Positions 18,601 to 31,100 of a stretch of DNA of 64,000 bases are shown here, in pieces (within the stretch, counting starts at the first letter, position 1; the number at the start of each line of letters is the position of its first letter). The notes under the pieces are model-generated. The model was not told where the DNA came from and did no database searches. It worked only from the letters and a program-made list of their open reading frames with translations. The translations under genes and the position numbers were made by a program. Source of the DNA: Eutreptiella sp. 'Long Island Sound 2002' (Eukaryota; Euglenozoa; Euglenophyceae; Eutreptiales; Eutreptiaceae); assembly GCA_964036045.1 (NCBI GenBank), contig OZ038380.1:63596591-63660590 (forward strand), read 5' to 3'.

Positions 18601-21600
18601 GTTTTTTGGTTTTTTTGCGTCAATCGATAGGCAATGAAAATCCCTTCATATTTGTGGGCAAATTTCCGTGAAATTTGCAAAAGTACAGGACCTGGATTTT
18701 GGCTTCGGCGCCTGCGTGAACCGGCGTCGCGCCAGTTCGCGCAACTACCGCCAGTTGGCGCCCGTGCGACCAAAATCGCGAAACCATGGACTGGCCTTTA
18801 CGGAAATTTAACAAAGGCCAGCGACAGTGATTTGACTTCACTGTTGCTTCATTCAATGTCATAATTATACAATGGAATCGAAAAACCCCAAAGCGGTGAG
18901 GTAAAAATCGAAAACTGGGCATCGACATGATGCCCAGGCAAAATAACATGCTGAGTAGGTCAAGGAGCTTCGCCGGCACCTTACGGTGCCTTTCTTTCCC
19001 CTTGCCCCTCATTTGACTAGTCATGGCATGCCATTTTTATGCATTTCATAGGGTCACTTCAGCAGAGGATATCTTTAAGCCACTGCTTCCGTAACCTTTA
19101 AAGTAAAATGCATCGGAAAGCCATAAGTGTCTATTTCAATTGTATATTAAGTAAACTTGTGAGTTGCAAGTAGATTTGAAGTTATGAGTGATTTATTGAC
19201 TTTGAGTCATAAAAATAGGATTCCAAGAATACCATGAATTGCTCCATGAAAAGAAAGGTATGCATCTCTTCCCATGGTGTACACGGACCCAAAACACTTT
19301 GGGTCACTTTATTTTGACGTTTGGAATTCATTTCATAACCATGGTGGGTCAAGACATCCATGGTGGGGCTGCCATCCATTGCCCAAAAGAGCCATTTTTG
19401 GCCCTGGTATGGACCCACTTTGAGAGATTGGTGCGCGGAGCCATTGTGTCGAATTCCGCTAATTTTTCGACATGCATGTTCGTGCATGTCTCGAGTGCAT
19501 GTATGATCTTTATTTATTGATTTTCGAACCGATGATGAAGTGTTAGATCAATTTCAATGACCTCTACTTGAGCACACTTTTTTTCATGTGCTCAAAGTTG
19601 GACATGATATCTCTAACATATCATGGAGCCGGAAGTCAAGTAAAAGCTTGTTTTGTACGTACTTGATGCGTACTTTCGAAATATAGAAGAGTTTGACTCG
19701 CTTCGAGCCTCAAACGTCTTCTTTTTGTGAAATATTTTGAAACATTTTAAGCTTTTTTCACTATGTCATTTTCATGTCAATTTTCACTCAATTTTTTCCA
19801 ATCATGGGCTCACTTTCCGGGCTCGGTTCTCGAAGCCCGTGAGGAGTTTGAACCCAATTAATGTTTGTGCCTGTTTGCGTATGTGTCTACTTTGCATTTC
19901 GCCATTGTTTGCATTATTTGCGGCCATGTACCGAGTTTGAGCATCAAAAAGGTCGACTTCGTTTTCGACCTTTGAATTTCATGTCCTCACTTGTGGTGAC
20001 CATGGAGATCCACTACCATGGAGTTTTTGTTCGAACTTTGGATCCATCGGGGCCTACTCGGTCCCTACTATGCATATATGGTCAAGTGTCCAACCCGTCG
20101 ACGCTTGGCCGCTCGTTCCGGTCAATTTTGTGCAAGCAATTTTGAGTAAATTTCATGCCTAGGAAAAATTGCCCAGCATGCATGTCCAATTTTTCCCTGT
20201 GTATGTGCTCACTTGTGGAGCTCATAACTCCGAGCCATCGTTGAGTTTTGACCTAAGAATTGATTCCTATGAGAGGCCTGACTCTCTACTCACGGAATAT
20301 GATTTGTATAATGGATTTCGAACCGCTGGCGTCTCAGGGCAACCAGATCTCTAAAGCTTTTTAAGAGATCTCAAATTTCATGTGTCCACTTCAGGGACTT
20401 GGTTTGTTGGGTTCTTTGGGTCAAATTCCCTTGTTCTTTGACCCTCATTCAGTCCAAGGTGTCTACCTTGGGGATTGAGACTTGTTTGGGTATGCTTGAT
20501 AATGTACTTGAGTCATTCGAACCCGTTTTGCCAAGCCTATGGCATAGTGGTTTTACATGGCTCCAACTAGGTCTATACAGAGCCTTGAAAACCACCCTGT
20601 CATGAGGTCACTTTACAGGCTAACAGTAAACAACCTATGTGGAGTTAGACCTGGGGGTTTTCTCCTATGTTTCAATGGTGCTCTCTACTTTACGTTGAGC
20701 ATTTACTTGAAGCTTACTGGTACATAGGTTCACTATTTTGAATTTTACCAGGAATTTAGTCAAGAATTCCTAATTTCATGAGGTCACTTCAGGTCCATGG
20801 CAAAGCTAGGCCACAGGTCAGTTTTGGGCCAGCTTTTTGTCCATGGCCTACCAACAGTGTCTATGGGTCATATTTGGGTCATTGGACTCTTGGTCTATCC
20901 TTGTAAGATCGGTCCAAGGCCATATGTCACTTCAATTTTGACTTGGATGTCAGTGACCTCTGATTTCTGGTTTTTCCTGCCTGTGTGCCCTGATGTCTGC
21001 AGTAAATCTCAGGGCCCACGTTGAGTTGTATCCTGCCCCCCTATGTGTGTCAGGGTGAAGGTCCTCTTTTCATTTTTGGAAATGAATGACTTAGAACTTG
21101 TTTTCCTTGAAACTTATCCAAGTTTTCCTTCAAATAACCCAAAAATGTACCCCAAAGGCGACCACACAAGGCGACGGCAACATACTCAACATTCGACGAA
21201 ATCACGGGAGTGATTTCGAAACGGTCCCTTTCATGTCCTAAGAAGATATGAACAAAGGGGGACATATAACAATGAAATATGAGCAAAACAATGCATATTT
21301 AAAACTTGAACACGGGTCTCCCCCCAACGCGTGGTGCCGGTGCACCGACGCGTTTGGAAACCAAATCAGCATATGCATGCAAAGCCCTACTAATGGGCTG
21401 TGATTTGGTGTACTTAACTTCAGGATTCAAGACACCTACAATTTTATAAAAATTCATGAACATGGCATACTTGCGCCAAAAAAACTGGCACGGAACAGCG
21501 TCGCGATAGTGCCGTAACATCCGCTTAAGTCTAAAACTGATATAGAATTAATCTTATCAGTAAAACTGATTGAATTCTCTTGAAAATCGTCAGAAATCGA

Positions 21601-21930
21601 CAATTTCTGAATCGGCGCGCGCGATCTCAGGACTGGCCGTCGCCGACCCAAACTCAGTTTTATTGTACAGAAAATGGTGAAAACACCATCAGTGTAAAAA
21701 TACAGAAATTCCTGATTGACTGATACCAACACTGTCCAAAACAGTGCTGAGATAGCCGATTTCAGTTTGTACACATATATCAGGAAAATACACTGAAAAA
21801 AGCGAAAATATAGGTTGCACGAAAACCTTACAGTTATGAACCAATCAGGAAGGGCTGGTTGGAGAAGGGGAATTGGGACATGAGCAGACTTCACGCAAAA
21901 ACACATCAGGACGGACGTCCCGTAACGTGA
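18601..21930. repeat. AT-rich non-coding region with degenerate ~200-bp periodic motif
   Basis: No gene. A motif close to ATTTCATG-NNN-TCACTT(CAGG) recurs at about 19045, 19977, 20205, 20372, 20601, 20774 and 20930, with spacing of roughly 150-230 bp from 19977 on. The rest between copies is poorly conserved. It may be an old tandem array or the long untranslated/LTR part of a degraded element. All ORFs here are short and low in coding character. Confidence 0.45.
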
Positions 21931-21952
21931 CGTCTATGTCATGTTCTTTGTT

Positions 21953-22135
21953 TTACTCTGCCCATGCATCCGTGACATCATGCATGAAAGCCGACGCAGG
22001 TTGCCACTCCGGCTTATCATACCCCTTATACTTAACATACCGTTCCCGGTGTCACTTTTTCCCAGTGCCCCCCATCTTATCCTTAAGTACACTTTCCACA
22101 ACATACTTATCTTGTTCCACCACGTCCTTGACGGA
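21953..22135 (-). pseudogene. Chromodomain of family D
   Basis: Minus-strand translation gives DKYVVESVLKDKMGG, a TGA, then RYVKYKGYDKPEWQPASAF and MHDVTDAW before TAA at 21953-21955. It parallels the family E chromodomain (YVVEDVL, VKYRGFDRPEW, FLHDINKDW). It follows the integrase stop at 22164 after a C-rich stretch, so it is the separated C-terminus of the same pol. Confidence 0.65.
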
Positions 22136-22163
22136 CCTGTTCCAATGATAGGGGGGGGGGCAA

Positions 22164-23564
22164 CTAGTCTAAAGGATCCAGACAAGGCTTCAAGTCCACT
22201 GTATGCAAGATTTTCTCCCCTTTTTCCGTGGCTACCTTGTAGCGACCTACACCCACACGCGGTAGGATTTCCGCAGGTCTCTTCCAAACTGTGTCGAGCT
22301 TGGTATAGTTCTCGTCCATACCCTTCCTATTGACTTTTATCCAGACTTTGTCTCCTGCCCTAAAGACCTGTCGCGGGTGCTTACGCAAAAATTGCTCACT
22401 GAGCCTGGCGTGTACCTTGGTAAGTGTGTCTTTAACAAACTTCCTTATCGCGGCTAAGTTCAAGAAAAAATTTTCCGCATCTTGACAACTATCCTGGGGA
22501 ATGGTCGGGGAGCAATCGCCAAAGCAAACAGGATACCTACCAAAGACTATCCTATACGGACTATACCCTGATACCGGTCCGGGTGTATCATTCAGTGCCC
22601 ATACTGCTAACGGAAGAAGTTGAACCCAGTTTTTTGTCCCCTTTTGTTCCAAAAGTTTCTGAAGGCTACTGACCACTAGTTGGACCGCGTTTTCTGCCCG
22701 GCCATTAGCCTTTGGTTTGTCGATTGGGGAATTGTGCTGCTCAACCCCCGAGAGCATAAAGACCTCCTTACGAAATTGCGCATTGAGCAAGTGGTCATTA
22801 TCTGAAAAAATGACACTGGGAAGACCCCAGTGGGGGAAAATATGATGAACAAAAATCCTCGCGAGCTCTTTAGAGGTGAGGTTATTATGGCACGGTATAG
22901 CTATGTTATACCCGGACAGGCGACATACAACCACTAACACATAGTTGTACTCTACTTCTCCTTCCGTGACCCGATTCCCTGTGAGGTCCAAGAAATCCAC
23001 CGCGATGCTGTCAAATATGTTGTCAGGGATGGGGTAATGATCAAGGGTATCCGGCTGGACACCCTTGCGGTGTTTGGCCGTTTGGCATACCCTGCAATGA
23101 CGAACCACCTCAGAGACCGTTTCTTTTAACTTACTCTGTGTGAACTTGGGGTCGGGCACAACAAATTTACGATTAAAAAGTTGAACGGTCTTGTCAATAC
23201 CTGGGTGTGCATATGTGTTTATCCCCTTGATTACCTTTTCAAGGATACCTTGTGGTACACACATTTTGGTGTTGTACCGCACCTTACCCTTGTAAAGGAT
23301 AAAAAATGAATTACTATCCCCGTCCCTGGCAACACCATCAGACTCCAGTTCTTGCCAAAACTCCTGGTACAAGGGGTCTTGGACATAATATCCTTGCCAG
23401 TCCTGGTGCAAGATGCTTACGTCCGGTGGCACTTTCACCTTTGACATCATCATTAACTGTTCTAAACCCGACTTGCGCCACTTCAGGTCACGGAAGGTAT
23501 CTACAAGTTGGGTCCACGAAGCAGAGCATGCTGGCAGGGTGTTCTGAAGCGAAGCAACAGACAT
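22164..23564 (-). CDS. Integrase of family D
   Basis: About 466 codons, intact. The zinc module reads INTYAHPGIDKT and HCRVCQTAKH. The catalytic core has D in IAVDFLDLTG, D in VIFSDNDHLL and E in NGRAENAVQL. The C-terminal part has VWIKVNRKG and VWKRPAEILPRV, a GPY/F-like module, ending HTVDLKPCLDPLD. The true polyprotein continues upstream; MSVASLQ at 23564 is only the first ATG left of the family B insertion at 23621. The RNase H and RT of the same element lie beyond that insertion, at 59976 and above, on the same strand. Confidence 0.85.
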   Translation of the reverse strand: MSVASLQNTLPACSASWTQLVDTFRDLKWRKSGLEQLMMMSKVKVPPDVSILHQDWQGYYVQDPLYQEFWQELESDGVARDGDSNSFFILYKGKVRYNTKMCVPQGILEKVIKGINTYAHPGIDKTVQLFNRKFVVPDPKFTQSKLKETVSEVVRHCRVCQTAKHRKGVQPDTLDHYPIPDNIFDSIAVDFLDLTGNRVTEGEVEYNYVLVVVCRLSGYNIAIPCHNNLTSKELARIFVHHIFPHWGLPSVIFSDNDHLLNAQFRKEVFMLSGVEQHNSPIDKPKANGRAENAVQLVVSSLQKLLEQKGTKNWVQLLPLAVWALNDTPGPVSGYSPYRIVFGRYPVCFGDCSPTIPQDSCQDAENFFLNLAAIRKFVKDTLTKVHARLSEQFLRKHPRQVFRAGDKVWIKVNRKGMDENYTKLDTVWKRPAEILPRVGVGRYKVATEKGEKILHTVDLKPCLDPLD

Positions 23565-23620
23565 GTCATGCTCATGCAGTGTGTGTTCGAAAAATTTCGA
23601 AAAGTCCTTCGTAACCAGTA

Positions 23621-24315
23621 GTCACTGTCAAGTCTTTCTTGGAGGGCTTGATCCAGGCCAAGCCCCACTTAAAACCCTTTTGTTGATGCTAAGACTAACT
23701 TAAGTATTTTTATCACTCTTTGGAAGGTTTTAGTACACTTTCTAAAAGTAACTAGGGTTATAACCCTAGCCCCCCATGAAGTTCACCCCTACCACTCAAC
23801 GGAGCGGAGGTATCTTCCTTCATGGAGGATATACCGAAAGAAAATGGGCATTTCATGCTTTAGGCCTTGGAGGTTAAGCCTAGTGGTCTCCCACCCCAAG
23901 GCCCCTGTACTCAATTGTCTCTACCACTTATTGTGGCTCTACGTTTTAATTGTTTCTGAATTCAGTTGCTTGGCCAAGTAATAATCTGTGTCTGGCGTAA
24001 CTCCTTTGCCCCACATTCCTAACCAGCTTCATTACATCCAAAAGAGTGCACATAAAGTGCTTGATGCTAAGTTGGAGGCTAGAGTCAGGCCAGTTTTCAC
24101 ATAAAATCTTTTGTACTATCCATTTGTGATTGAATCTTTGTATTTAAACCTGCTTTGTCTATCTGCAGCCCCTCTGTGTTATACTGGATTTCCAACTATT
24201 CATTGATTCGATCCACATCCTGTTCTTGCTCTACTTGCTCCTTTGGTTTTGAGATTTCACCATCAAAAACCTGCAGGATTTCATCAAAATCTATAGGGCA
24301 CTAATCAAGGACATC
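23621..24315 (+). repeat. 5' LTR of family B
   Basis: About 695 bp matching 57860-58553 with roughly 95% identity by eye. The pair shares a start at GTCACTG and an end at GGACATC. The ends are not a clean TG...CA. The first bases after it (GTTCCGGTAGCAGAGG) occupy the primer binding site position but do not start with TGG. Confidence 0.8.
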
Positions 24316-25717
24316 GTTCCGGTAGCAGAGGCAAACCCTGAGAACCTTTCGAACCGACTCTGAGCAGAAACACAAGAAAAGCACACTGAAAAGCACATTG
24401 AACATGTCTACTCAACTGTCCGCCCGAACCTGGCCCATCAGAAGTGTACAAGTACAACTTGGCAGTGTAGCCCAGCCAAAGAGTGAACCGCCACTCAGAG
24501 CGGCATCTGGGTCTCAGGAAGATCCAGAGCACAGAAAGGCGAAAGTAAATCCGCCCAGAACAACCCCATTAAGCATGGAAACCTTGGCGGCCCATGGTGA
24601 AGACAGCCTGCAAAGGCTCCGCAGGCGTGACGAAGCCTCCATCGCCCGGTCGGCCTGTCCGGCCTCGTCTTCTACCGTACTTGGAGTTGGTCCTGAAGAA
24701 CAAGAGGACCTATGAAGGAGGATGGACGAGTTCATGCTCCACGAAGAGTACCACAAGTCCACCGTAGGAGAAGATGGAGAAATACCTCTTGATGCCCTCG
24801 GGTCGCCGCCCCAAACTGAGATGGGCTCCTTCCTTTATTCTGGGCCATCTACAGACATGGGGGACACAGTATCACTACCAAGACAACGAAGAGCATACGA
24901 GCACCCGAGAGCATGGCATCCAGACCTGCCGATAACTTCAATGGCTCCTGAAAAGAGTCTGGATCCTCTTCCCCCAGAGCCCACCCATGGGGCTCTGGAG
25001 CGTACGGATGACCTTTTGGCCAAACTTCTATCCGGATCGGAAGACCCGGATGTGACAGCTCTGTCAGAGGCTGTCAAGGCCAAATTGGGTATCACTGAAA
25101 TCTTACCGAAGCCAGCGCTACTCTCACCCTCACCCGGATTAAGCATGTTGGCTGATGATATCAAAAGATCTGTGGTGTCCAGGTTGCTACCCAAGGTCAC
25201 TTGCCCCAGCCCTTTTCATCCTCGCGCCAGGACAGTCCCAATTGCTGAACTACTAAACGTGCCAGTGACGGAGACTGAGAAAAGAGGGCTGTCAGCGCTG
25301 GCACCTCTTGCCGGCCTATCTCCTTCTCCTTTTGGCCTAACCCCGGGGGCTGAGAAGATGGGCAGACCTATTGCCCAGGCGAACATCCAGCTAGAACTGC
25401 CAGAGTTCGACCCGAAAAATCTGCCCGAATGGGCAGAAGAATTTGCTGAGTTTCTTTTGCTGACTGGCCAATCCCATGTGGATGTGGCCACCAAATGCTC
25501 ACTGCTGAAACGCTGATGCAAAAACAAATTTTTGCAAAAACAGGTGAAACAGATTGTGAAAACCTGTTCCACCTGGGCAGATGTACTCCAAAGACTGGAG
25601 AAAACATTCCCAGTCTATGAGACTGACCTCAGTGTGCACACACAGATAGAGGAGCTACCTATGCTCCCGGAGTTTCCTTCCGCTGCGCGAGTCTCTGAAT
25701 ACGTGTGCGACCTAGAG
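23859..25717 (+). repeat. Left copy of the 1,859-bp flanking duplication
   Basis: Covers the second two-thirds of the 5' LTR, the leader and most of gag of family B, ending exactly at the left edge of the giant element. It pairs with 47283-49141 at a constant offset of 23,424 bp, so there is no net indel. About 30 substitutions seen by eye. Interpreted as a target-site duplication. Confidence 0.85.
24404..25717 (+). pseudogene. Family B gag N-terminal part (copy A)
   Basis: Starts at ATG 24404 (MSTQLSARTW). Two in-frame TGAs occur: 24713-24715, where copy B has CGA, and 25514-25516, shared with copy B. The text is a Pro/Ser-rich N-terminus, then a capsid-like part with FDPKNLPEWAEEFAEFL and VDVATKCSLLKR. 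It is cut at 25717 by the giant element, losing the knuckle. The private TGA is a C-to-T change at a CG, as expected for methyl-cytosine decay. Confidence 0.75.
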
Positions 25718-27460
25718 GTAGATAGGTAGGTGCACTCGGTCGTGGGGAGGCGCCTCATGGTTCCCCCTGGCGTCGCCCCTGTGACGAACAGGAAGAGGCT
25801 CCGCGCGTGAAGAGGGAAGGCGGCTTACTTCCCGCTAGACCTGACTGTTGGCCCCCAACAAAGCGGCCCCGGGCAACGCCGGGAGGGCTGATCGCCGCCA
25901 GCGTGACATGATTGTCTCGCCGGGAGGGTGTGCCCCCGAGCTTGCGCACATCCCCTCCTTTGGGCGGAACCCTAGGGGCTCACCGGACTTCCTGGCGTAT
26001 CCCGTTCCCAAGGCATGCATGCACGTTCTTGGTACTAGGGTTCCGAGGTGCTTGGGTGACGCACGCTCCGCCTCGAGTCCCAAAGCAGCGCAGGCCTTAG
26101 GATGCAGCCTTACCCCCGGTCTCCGGATCTCGTTTGGCCGGGTCACCTGCATGGCACGGGCTGCCTCAGTGCCCGGGCTGTGGGCACTGGGTTTCCTACT
26201 GTTGTGCGGCGTTTGTGTTTGGGTCCGGTTGGCGGTTGGGTGTGGGTTTTGTTAACCTCGCCAGTCCTGGCTGGGGTCTTGGGTGGGTGTGTTTTGGCAC
26301 GGTTTGTGGCGTTGTCCCTCTAGTGTCGGCTGTTTGTGGTGTTCGTGGTTGGGCTTGGGTTTCGGCCTGCTTTTGGGACGTGTGTGGTTTCGTGGGCGCC
26401 CCGCTTGCCCCCCGCCGTTTCCGGTTCCGGCGTGCGGTGTGGGCGTGTCTGTTGGGCCCGGGTCTCGGCTGTGCCCAGCCCTTCTTGGCTGGGTTGTCGG
26501 GGTGTGTTTTTTGCGCTTTTGTTTTTTCTTTTGTTTTTTTTTTTTTTTCGGGCTTTGTGGTCCCTGTCCCTCCATCCCCTTTCTTTCGGGCTGGGCTGGT
26601 GGTTCTCCTTTTTTTTTTTTTTTTTCCGTTTCGGTGTCCCTTTTCCCCGTGGGCCGCTGTTACTGGCTTGGTGTTGCCGGTTTTGGGTGGGTGGTCCCCC
26701 TGTGCCTCTGTGGGGGTCCTGTCTTCGGTGCCTTCTGGGGGGGGGTTTGGCCGCCTGTGGTGGTGTTGGCGGGCGGTTTGGCGGCTGTGGGCTGTTTTCG
26801 TGCCTTTTCCCCCTCCCCCCTCCTTTTTTTTTTTTTTTTAGGGGGGGGCTTGCCTGTTCCTCCCTCTGCCTTCCCTGGGCTGGCGCACGCACTGGCCTGC
26901 ATTCAGTGTTGTCTTCCGGGCTGTTGTCTGCAGTTGCGTTCTGTGTGGCCGCGTTCCGGCCCCATGGGTCGGGTGGGCTATGTACACGGTGGGCTCAGCG
27001 CCCCTTCTTGCCCGGTTTGGTCCTGGCTCTGCCGGCTGGGCGGCTGCGCCAGGCGGCTGCTTGTGGTTATGGGTTAGGGGGCTGGGGTTGTTCGTGTCTT
27101 TTCCCCTCTGCCGTGCCGGCTGTATTCTTCTTGGTGGTCCGCCACCGTTGTCGCCTGGCGCGCTGTGGCCCCGTGTGTGGCCTGCGGTGCTGGTGTGTGG
27201 CGTGCTGGCGCGGCGCCTTCCAGGGTGTGCGGTGGCTGGCTTCGGTTAGTCCCTCAGGTTAGGGTCAGTTGTGTCCTGCTGTGCCGCTCTGTGCCGCGTC
27301 GCGTCGCGTCGTGCTGTGGTGCGTTGCACTGTGGCGCGCTGTGGTGCGGTGTGCTGTGGTCTCGCGTGGTGCCGCGGTGGGTCAGTGGAGGTCAGCCTGG
27401 CCTGTGTCGTGGTGCGGAGTGCGGGCCGGAGTGTGGCCGGCTGGTGGTTGGGGGGTGCGG
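25718..27460 (-). other. 3' region of giant element with three A-tracts
   Basis: No credible ORF; long open frames on both strands are low-complexity. On the minus strand there are three runs of 15-17 A (plus-strand T runs at 26534-26548, 26609-26625 and 26824-26839). The very end is CACCTACCTATCTAC (minus), a short-repeat tail of the kind that replaces poly(A) in several LINE clades. Confidence 0.5.
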
Positions 27461-28160
27461 TTAGGCGTGGGTGGCTCGCTGGGTCCGTGCTGTGGGGGCT
27501 TGGGCGTGCCGCTCGGGCTGGTGGGTCTGGTAGGTCTTCGGGAAATTCTGCTGAATGATCACGGTGTCCTTGGGGCGTGCACACTGACTCTCACCCATGG
27601 ACTCAATCTTCAGCGGGCCTCGCAGACAGGCAGGCGTACTCGGGGTGTAGGAAAGGCGTTCCTTCTCCAAGGCAGACAAACAGAAATCAGGAGTCGGACG
27701 GTGGAGGTGGCTTCCGAACGCCGTTTGAGTGGCGAAAGGCTTGCACTGCAGCTCGGCTGCGCTGGCAGGGACATGTTGGTCCAGGTCGGTGCCGCCGACA
27801 GGCATGAGGCCATACTTCAGGGTCAGGGGGATGTCCATATCTCCGGTGCTGAACTGCAGGGGTCCGGGGCACCGGTAGTAGTCTTGGCACTTCCAGTCTT
27901 CACGGCGCTCGGAGAAGGCCTTGAAGGGGGCACCGTCCAGCAGCACCAAGGCCTTCGCGATCACAGCCTTTCACTTCCCCTTGCGGCGCTCGAAATTCAT
28001 CATGGACGGGATCGGCGTGCCGCCGCAGTGCCAGTCCTCCACTGGACGCAACAGGTTGGTGACGGACGCCCTCACGGACGTGAGACCAGCTGAGATCAAG
28101 TCCCCGGCCGTCAATCCAAGTGCATAGCAATACTCTGCGTCGCACCGCGACTGTAACGCA
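27461..28160 (-). pseudogene. Unknown C-terminal domain of last ORF
   Basis: One frame, interrupted by TGA at 27971-27973, reads CDAEYCYALGLTAGDL, LLRPVEDWHCGGTPIP, then after the stop AKALVLLDGAPFKAF and MDIPLTLKYGLMPVGG, ending near 27461. Composition is balanced with conserved-looking Cys, Trp and Tyr, unlike the low-complexity sequence upstream, so a folded domain is likely. I do not recognise it. The preceding RS-rich ORF runs in another frame here, so an indel near 28150 is implied; the two were probably one protein. Confidence 0.5.
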
Positions 28161-31100
28161 GCCCGGCCCTCATAGCCAAAAGCGTGGTCGCGTGACGGTC
28201 CGTGGGGTTGCCCTCCATGGGGGCCTGTGCCTTGGTCCCCTGTCCTCTGGGGGTTTCGGTCCCTAGTCGTGGGTGCCGCGGCCGTGCCCTCGTCCTCTTC
28301 CGGTGCCTGTGAGGTGGCCTTTGTGGTGGCCGGGGTCGTCGCCTGGGGGTGAGGGCGTGGTGGTGCGCCGTGCGGCGGCGTTCCCTGCGGCTTCCTCTGT
28401 GCCTGTGGCCCGTTCTCCCCGTGTAGGTGTGCCCTCCGTTCTCCGTGTGGTTTCCGGTGGCCGGTCGTCGTGCGCTGGTGTGATCCGCATGGCGTCCGAT
28501 GTTTGCTTCGGTGATGTGTGTTGGGGTGTTTGGTGGGGCTGGAGCGGCGCTGGTCCCCCCGTCGTGGTTTGCCCTTCCTGGGTGTGGGTCGTGGTGCCTG
28601 CCGTGGTGCCCTTTTCCTCCGTTTCTTGGTTCCCGTTCCCGCCCCTTCCTGGTTCTTGGGTGGTTTCCTGCCCCCATGTGGTGTCGCTTCCGGCGTCCTG
28701 TCCCTGCGTGTGCCTGCCCCCACTTGGGGCCCTTCCGTGCCCTCTTGCCTGAGTGCTCCTTGGTGCCCCTTGCCCTTCCCTTGCCCTTGTCCTGCCCCTT
28801 CCTGGTGTGGTGGTGGCGGGAGGGGCGGGGTGGGGAGGGGGCGCCGGCGGCCCAGGCCTGGGGGTGGGTGGCCTGGAGCCACTGGCGGAGGGCTTGGGGG
28901 GTGTAGGGGGGGCAGAGGCCCTGGACCGCATCGCGGAGGAGGGCCTCCCATGCCGCTTGCGGCATGATGGCTTCCGGGGCGGCCTCGTTGGGGTTTGCGG
29001 GTGTGCGGGTGCGCACCTCCTCGAAGGTATGCACCATGTGCACCCCTTCGTGCCTTCCCGCTCCTCCGGCCCACTTCACCCAGCGGCGGAGCTCCTGCAG
29101 AGCGGGGGGAGACCACCAGGCGAGGTGGGCGGGGGCCCGGGGGGGGGAGGGGTCCGTGACCGTGGTCGTGGTGCGACGGGGGGAGGACGTGGACCCGCAG
29201 TGGTGGCGGGGGTGGCGGTGCCTGGGGGAGCGGGAGCGGCGGCGGCGGGGGCTGGGGGTGGAGGACGGGTACCGGCGGAGGAAGGAGCGGGAGGGGGAGG
29301 TGGACATGGGGCGGCGCTGGCGCGCTCGGTGGCGCCCGGGGGAGCGGGAGTGGTGGTGGCGGGGGCTGGGGGTGGTGGATGGGTACGGGTGGCGGGGGGA
29401 ACGGGGAGCCCGGCGGGGCGTGTGGGGGGAGGGGGAGGTGGACGTGGGGCGGCAGTTGCGTGCCTGGCTGCGTCGGGGGGAGCGGGAGTCGTGGTGGCGG
29501 GGGCTGGGGGTGGGGGTCTTGTTTGGCCGGTGGGGGGAGGGGGAGGGGGACATGGGGCGGCGGTGGCGCTTGTGGTGGTGCCCGGGGGAGCGGGCGCGAC
29601 GGGAGCGGGGTCCCGGGGGGTCGTGGTGGCACCTGGGGGAGCGGGAGCGGCGCGAGTGGGTGGTTGAGGCGCGGTGGGAGTGTGGGTGCCGTGGGCGAGT
29701 GTGCCGTGCGGGGGGGGAGCGGGAGCGCTGCCGTTTGCGGGACCAGGCCTCATCGCTCGAGTTGGGCCAGTCCGGAGGCGTCGGCGGCCCCTGGGGGGCC
29801 TCGCGCGGTGCCGCCTGGTACTGGGGGGGGGGGGGGTCCCCCGTCGTCCATGGATCCGCCACATAGGGGTCTGGTGGCGGCAGTGGCTGGTGGTATGGGT
29901 TGAGTGGCTGTCCTTGGCGGGGTTGGGCCCGGGGGGCCCCTTCGGCCATCGGATGGTGGCCGGGGGGGTACGGATACGGTTCCTGGTACGGGGGTGGTGG
30001 CTGGTACGGGGGGGGTGGCTCCTGGCGGTAGGTGGGGTATGCGGGTGGAGCGCTCGGTGGCTGCCATCCTGTCCGCTGGTGCTGTTCGTGCACGGGGGGT
30101 TGTGGCCCGGTGGGGTAGGGCGGTGGGCAGTGGTAGTGGCGGGGGTGGTGTTGGTAGTGGTGGTGGTGGGGCCGCTGGTGGTGGTGGTGTGGGTAGTGGT
30201 GGGGTTGGTGTTGCGGGTATGGCCCATGGACCCCTTGTGGGTTTTCCGGTCCCCCTTGTGGGGGTGGGGGGTCGGGCATCGTGGGCAGTCCCCGGGGCTG
30301 CACTATGTGGTGGGCATGGGGGAAGGGTTGGGGGCCGGGCTTGACGGTGACGGTGGTCGAGGGGTCCCACGTCCCTGGGTCGGTTTGGCCGGCGGTGGTG
30401 GTGGTTTGTGGGGGATGGATGACGGGGCGCTTGGTGACGGGGATGCGGACGAGGGCTTGGACGGGGTCGTGCTGGGTGGCCGTGTCTGCGGTGGTGGTGG
30501 GTGCCGGCGGGAGGGGGGCGCGGGTTGCGGTGGGTGGAGGGTCCTGGCTTGGGCGAGGGCCCGGGCGGGGGTGGTGTCGGGTGGGTTTGTGTCGTTGCGT
30601 CTGCGGTGTTGCGTGTGCTCGCGTGGGCGCCGGCTTGGGTTTGGGGTCGGGTTTGGGGTTGGGGTCCGGTTTGGGTTTGGGGTCGGGTTTGGGGTTGGGG
30701 TCCGGTTCCAGGTTGAGGAGTACCTCTGTCCGGAGGTGTGAGGGCGCCGATGTCGGGTCGGGGGTCGTCCCGGTGGGTTGCCGGGGTTCCTGAGTCGCCT
30801 GTGTGGGGGTCGGGGGGTCGGTGCGTGCGGCCGCGGCTTTGGCTTTCGCCGTGGCCTTGAAGATGAGTTTGGCGGGGAGGGGGGGGTCGGAGGATGAGGT
30901 GGAGGAGGTGGACGAGGCTGAGGATGAGGAGGAGGTGGTGGACGCGGGTTGGGCTGTGATGCGGGCGGGCTTGTGGGCGGCGGCTTCTGCTGCGGCCACG
31001 GCGGGGAGGATGGAGGGCATGTCCTCGGGCTGTAGGTTGGGGGCGGGCGGCTGGGGGGGCCCGGTCGTGACCTGGCGGCCCGGGGGGCGATCTGGTCGGC

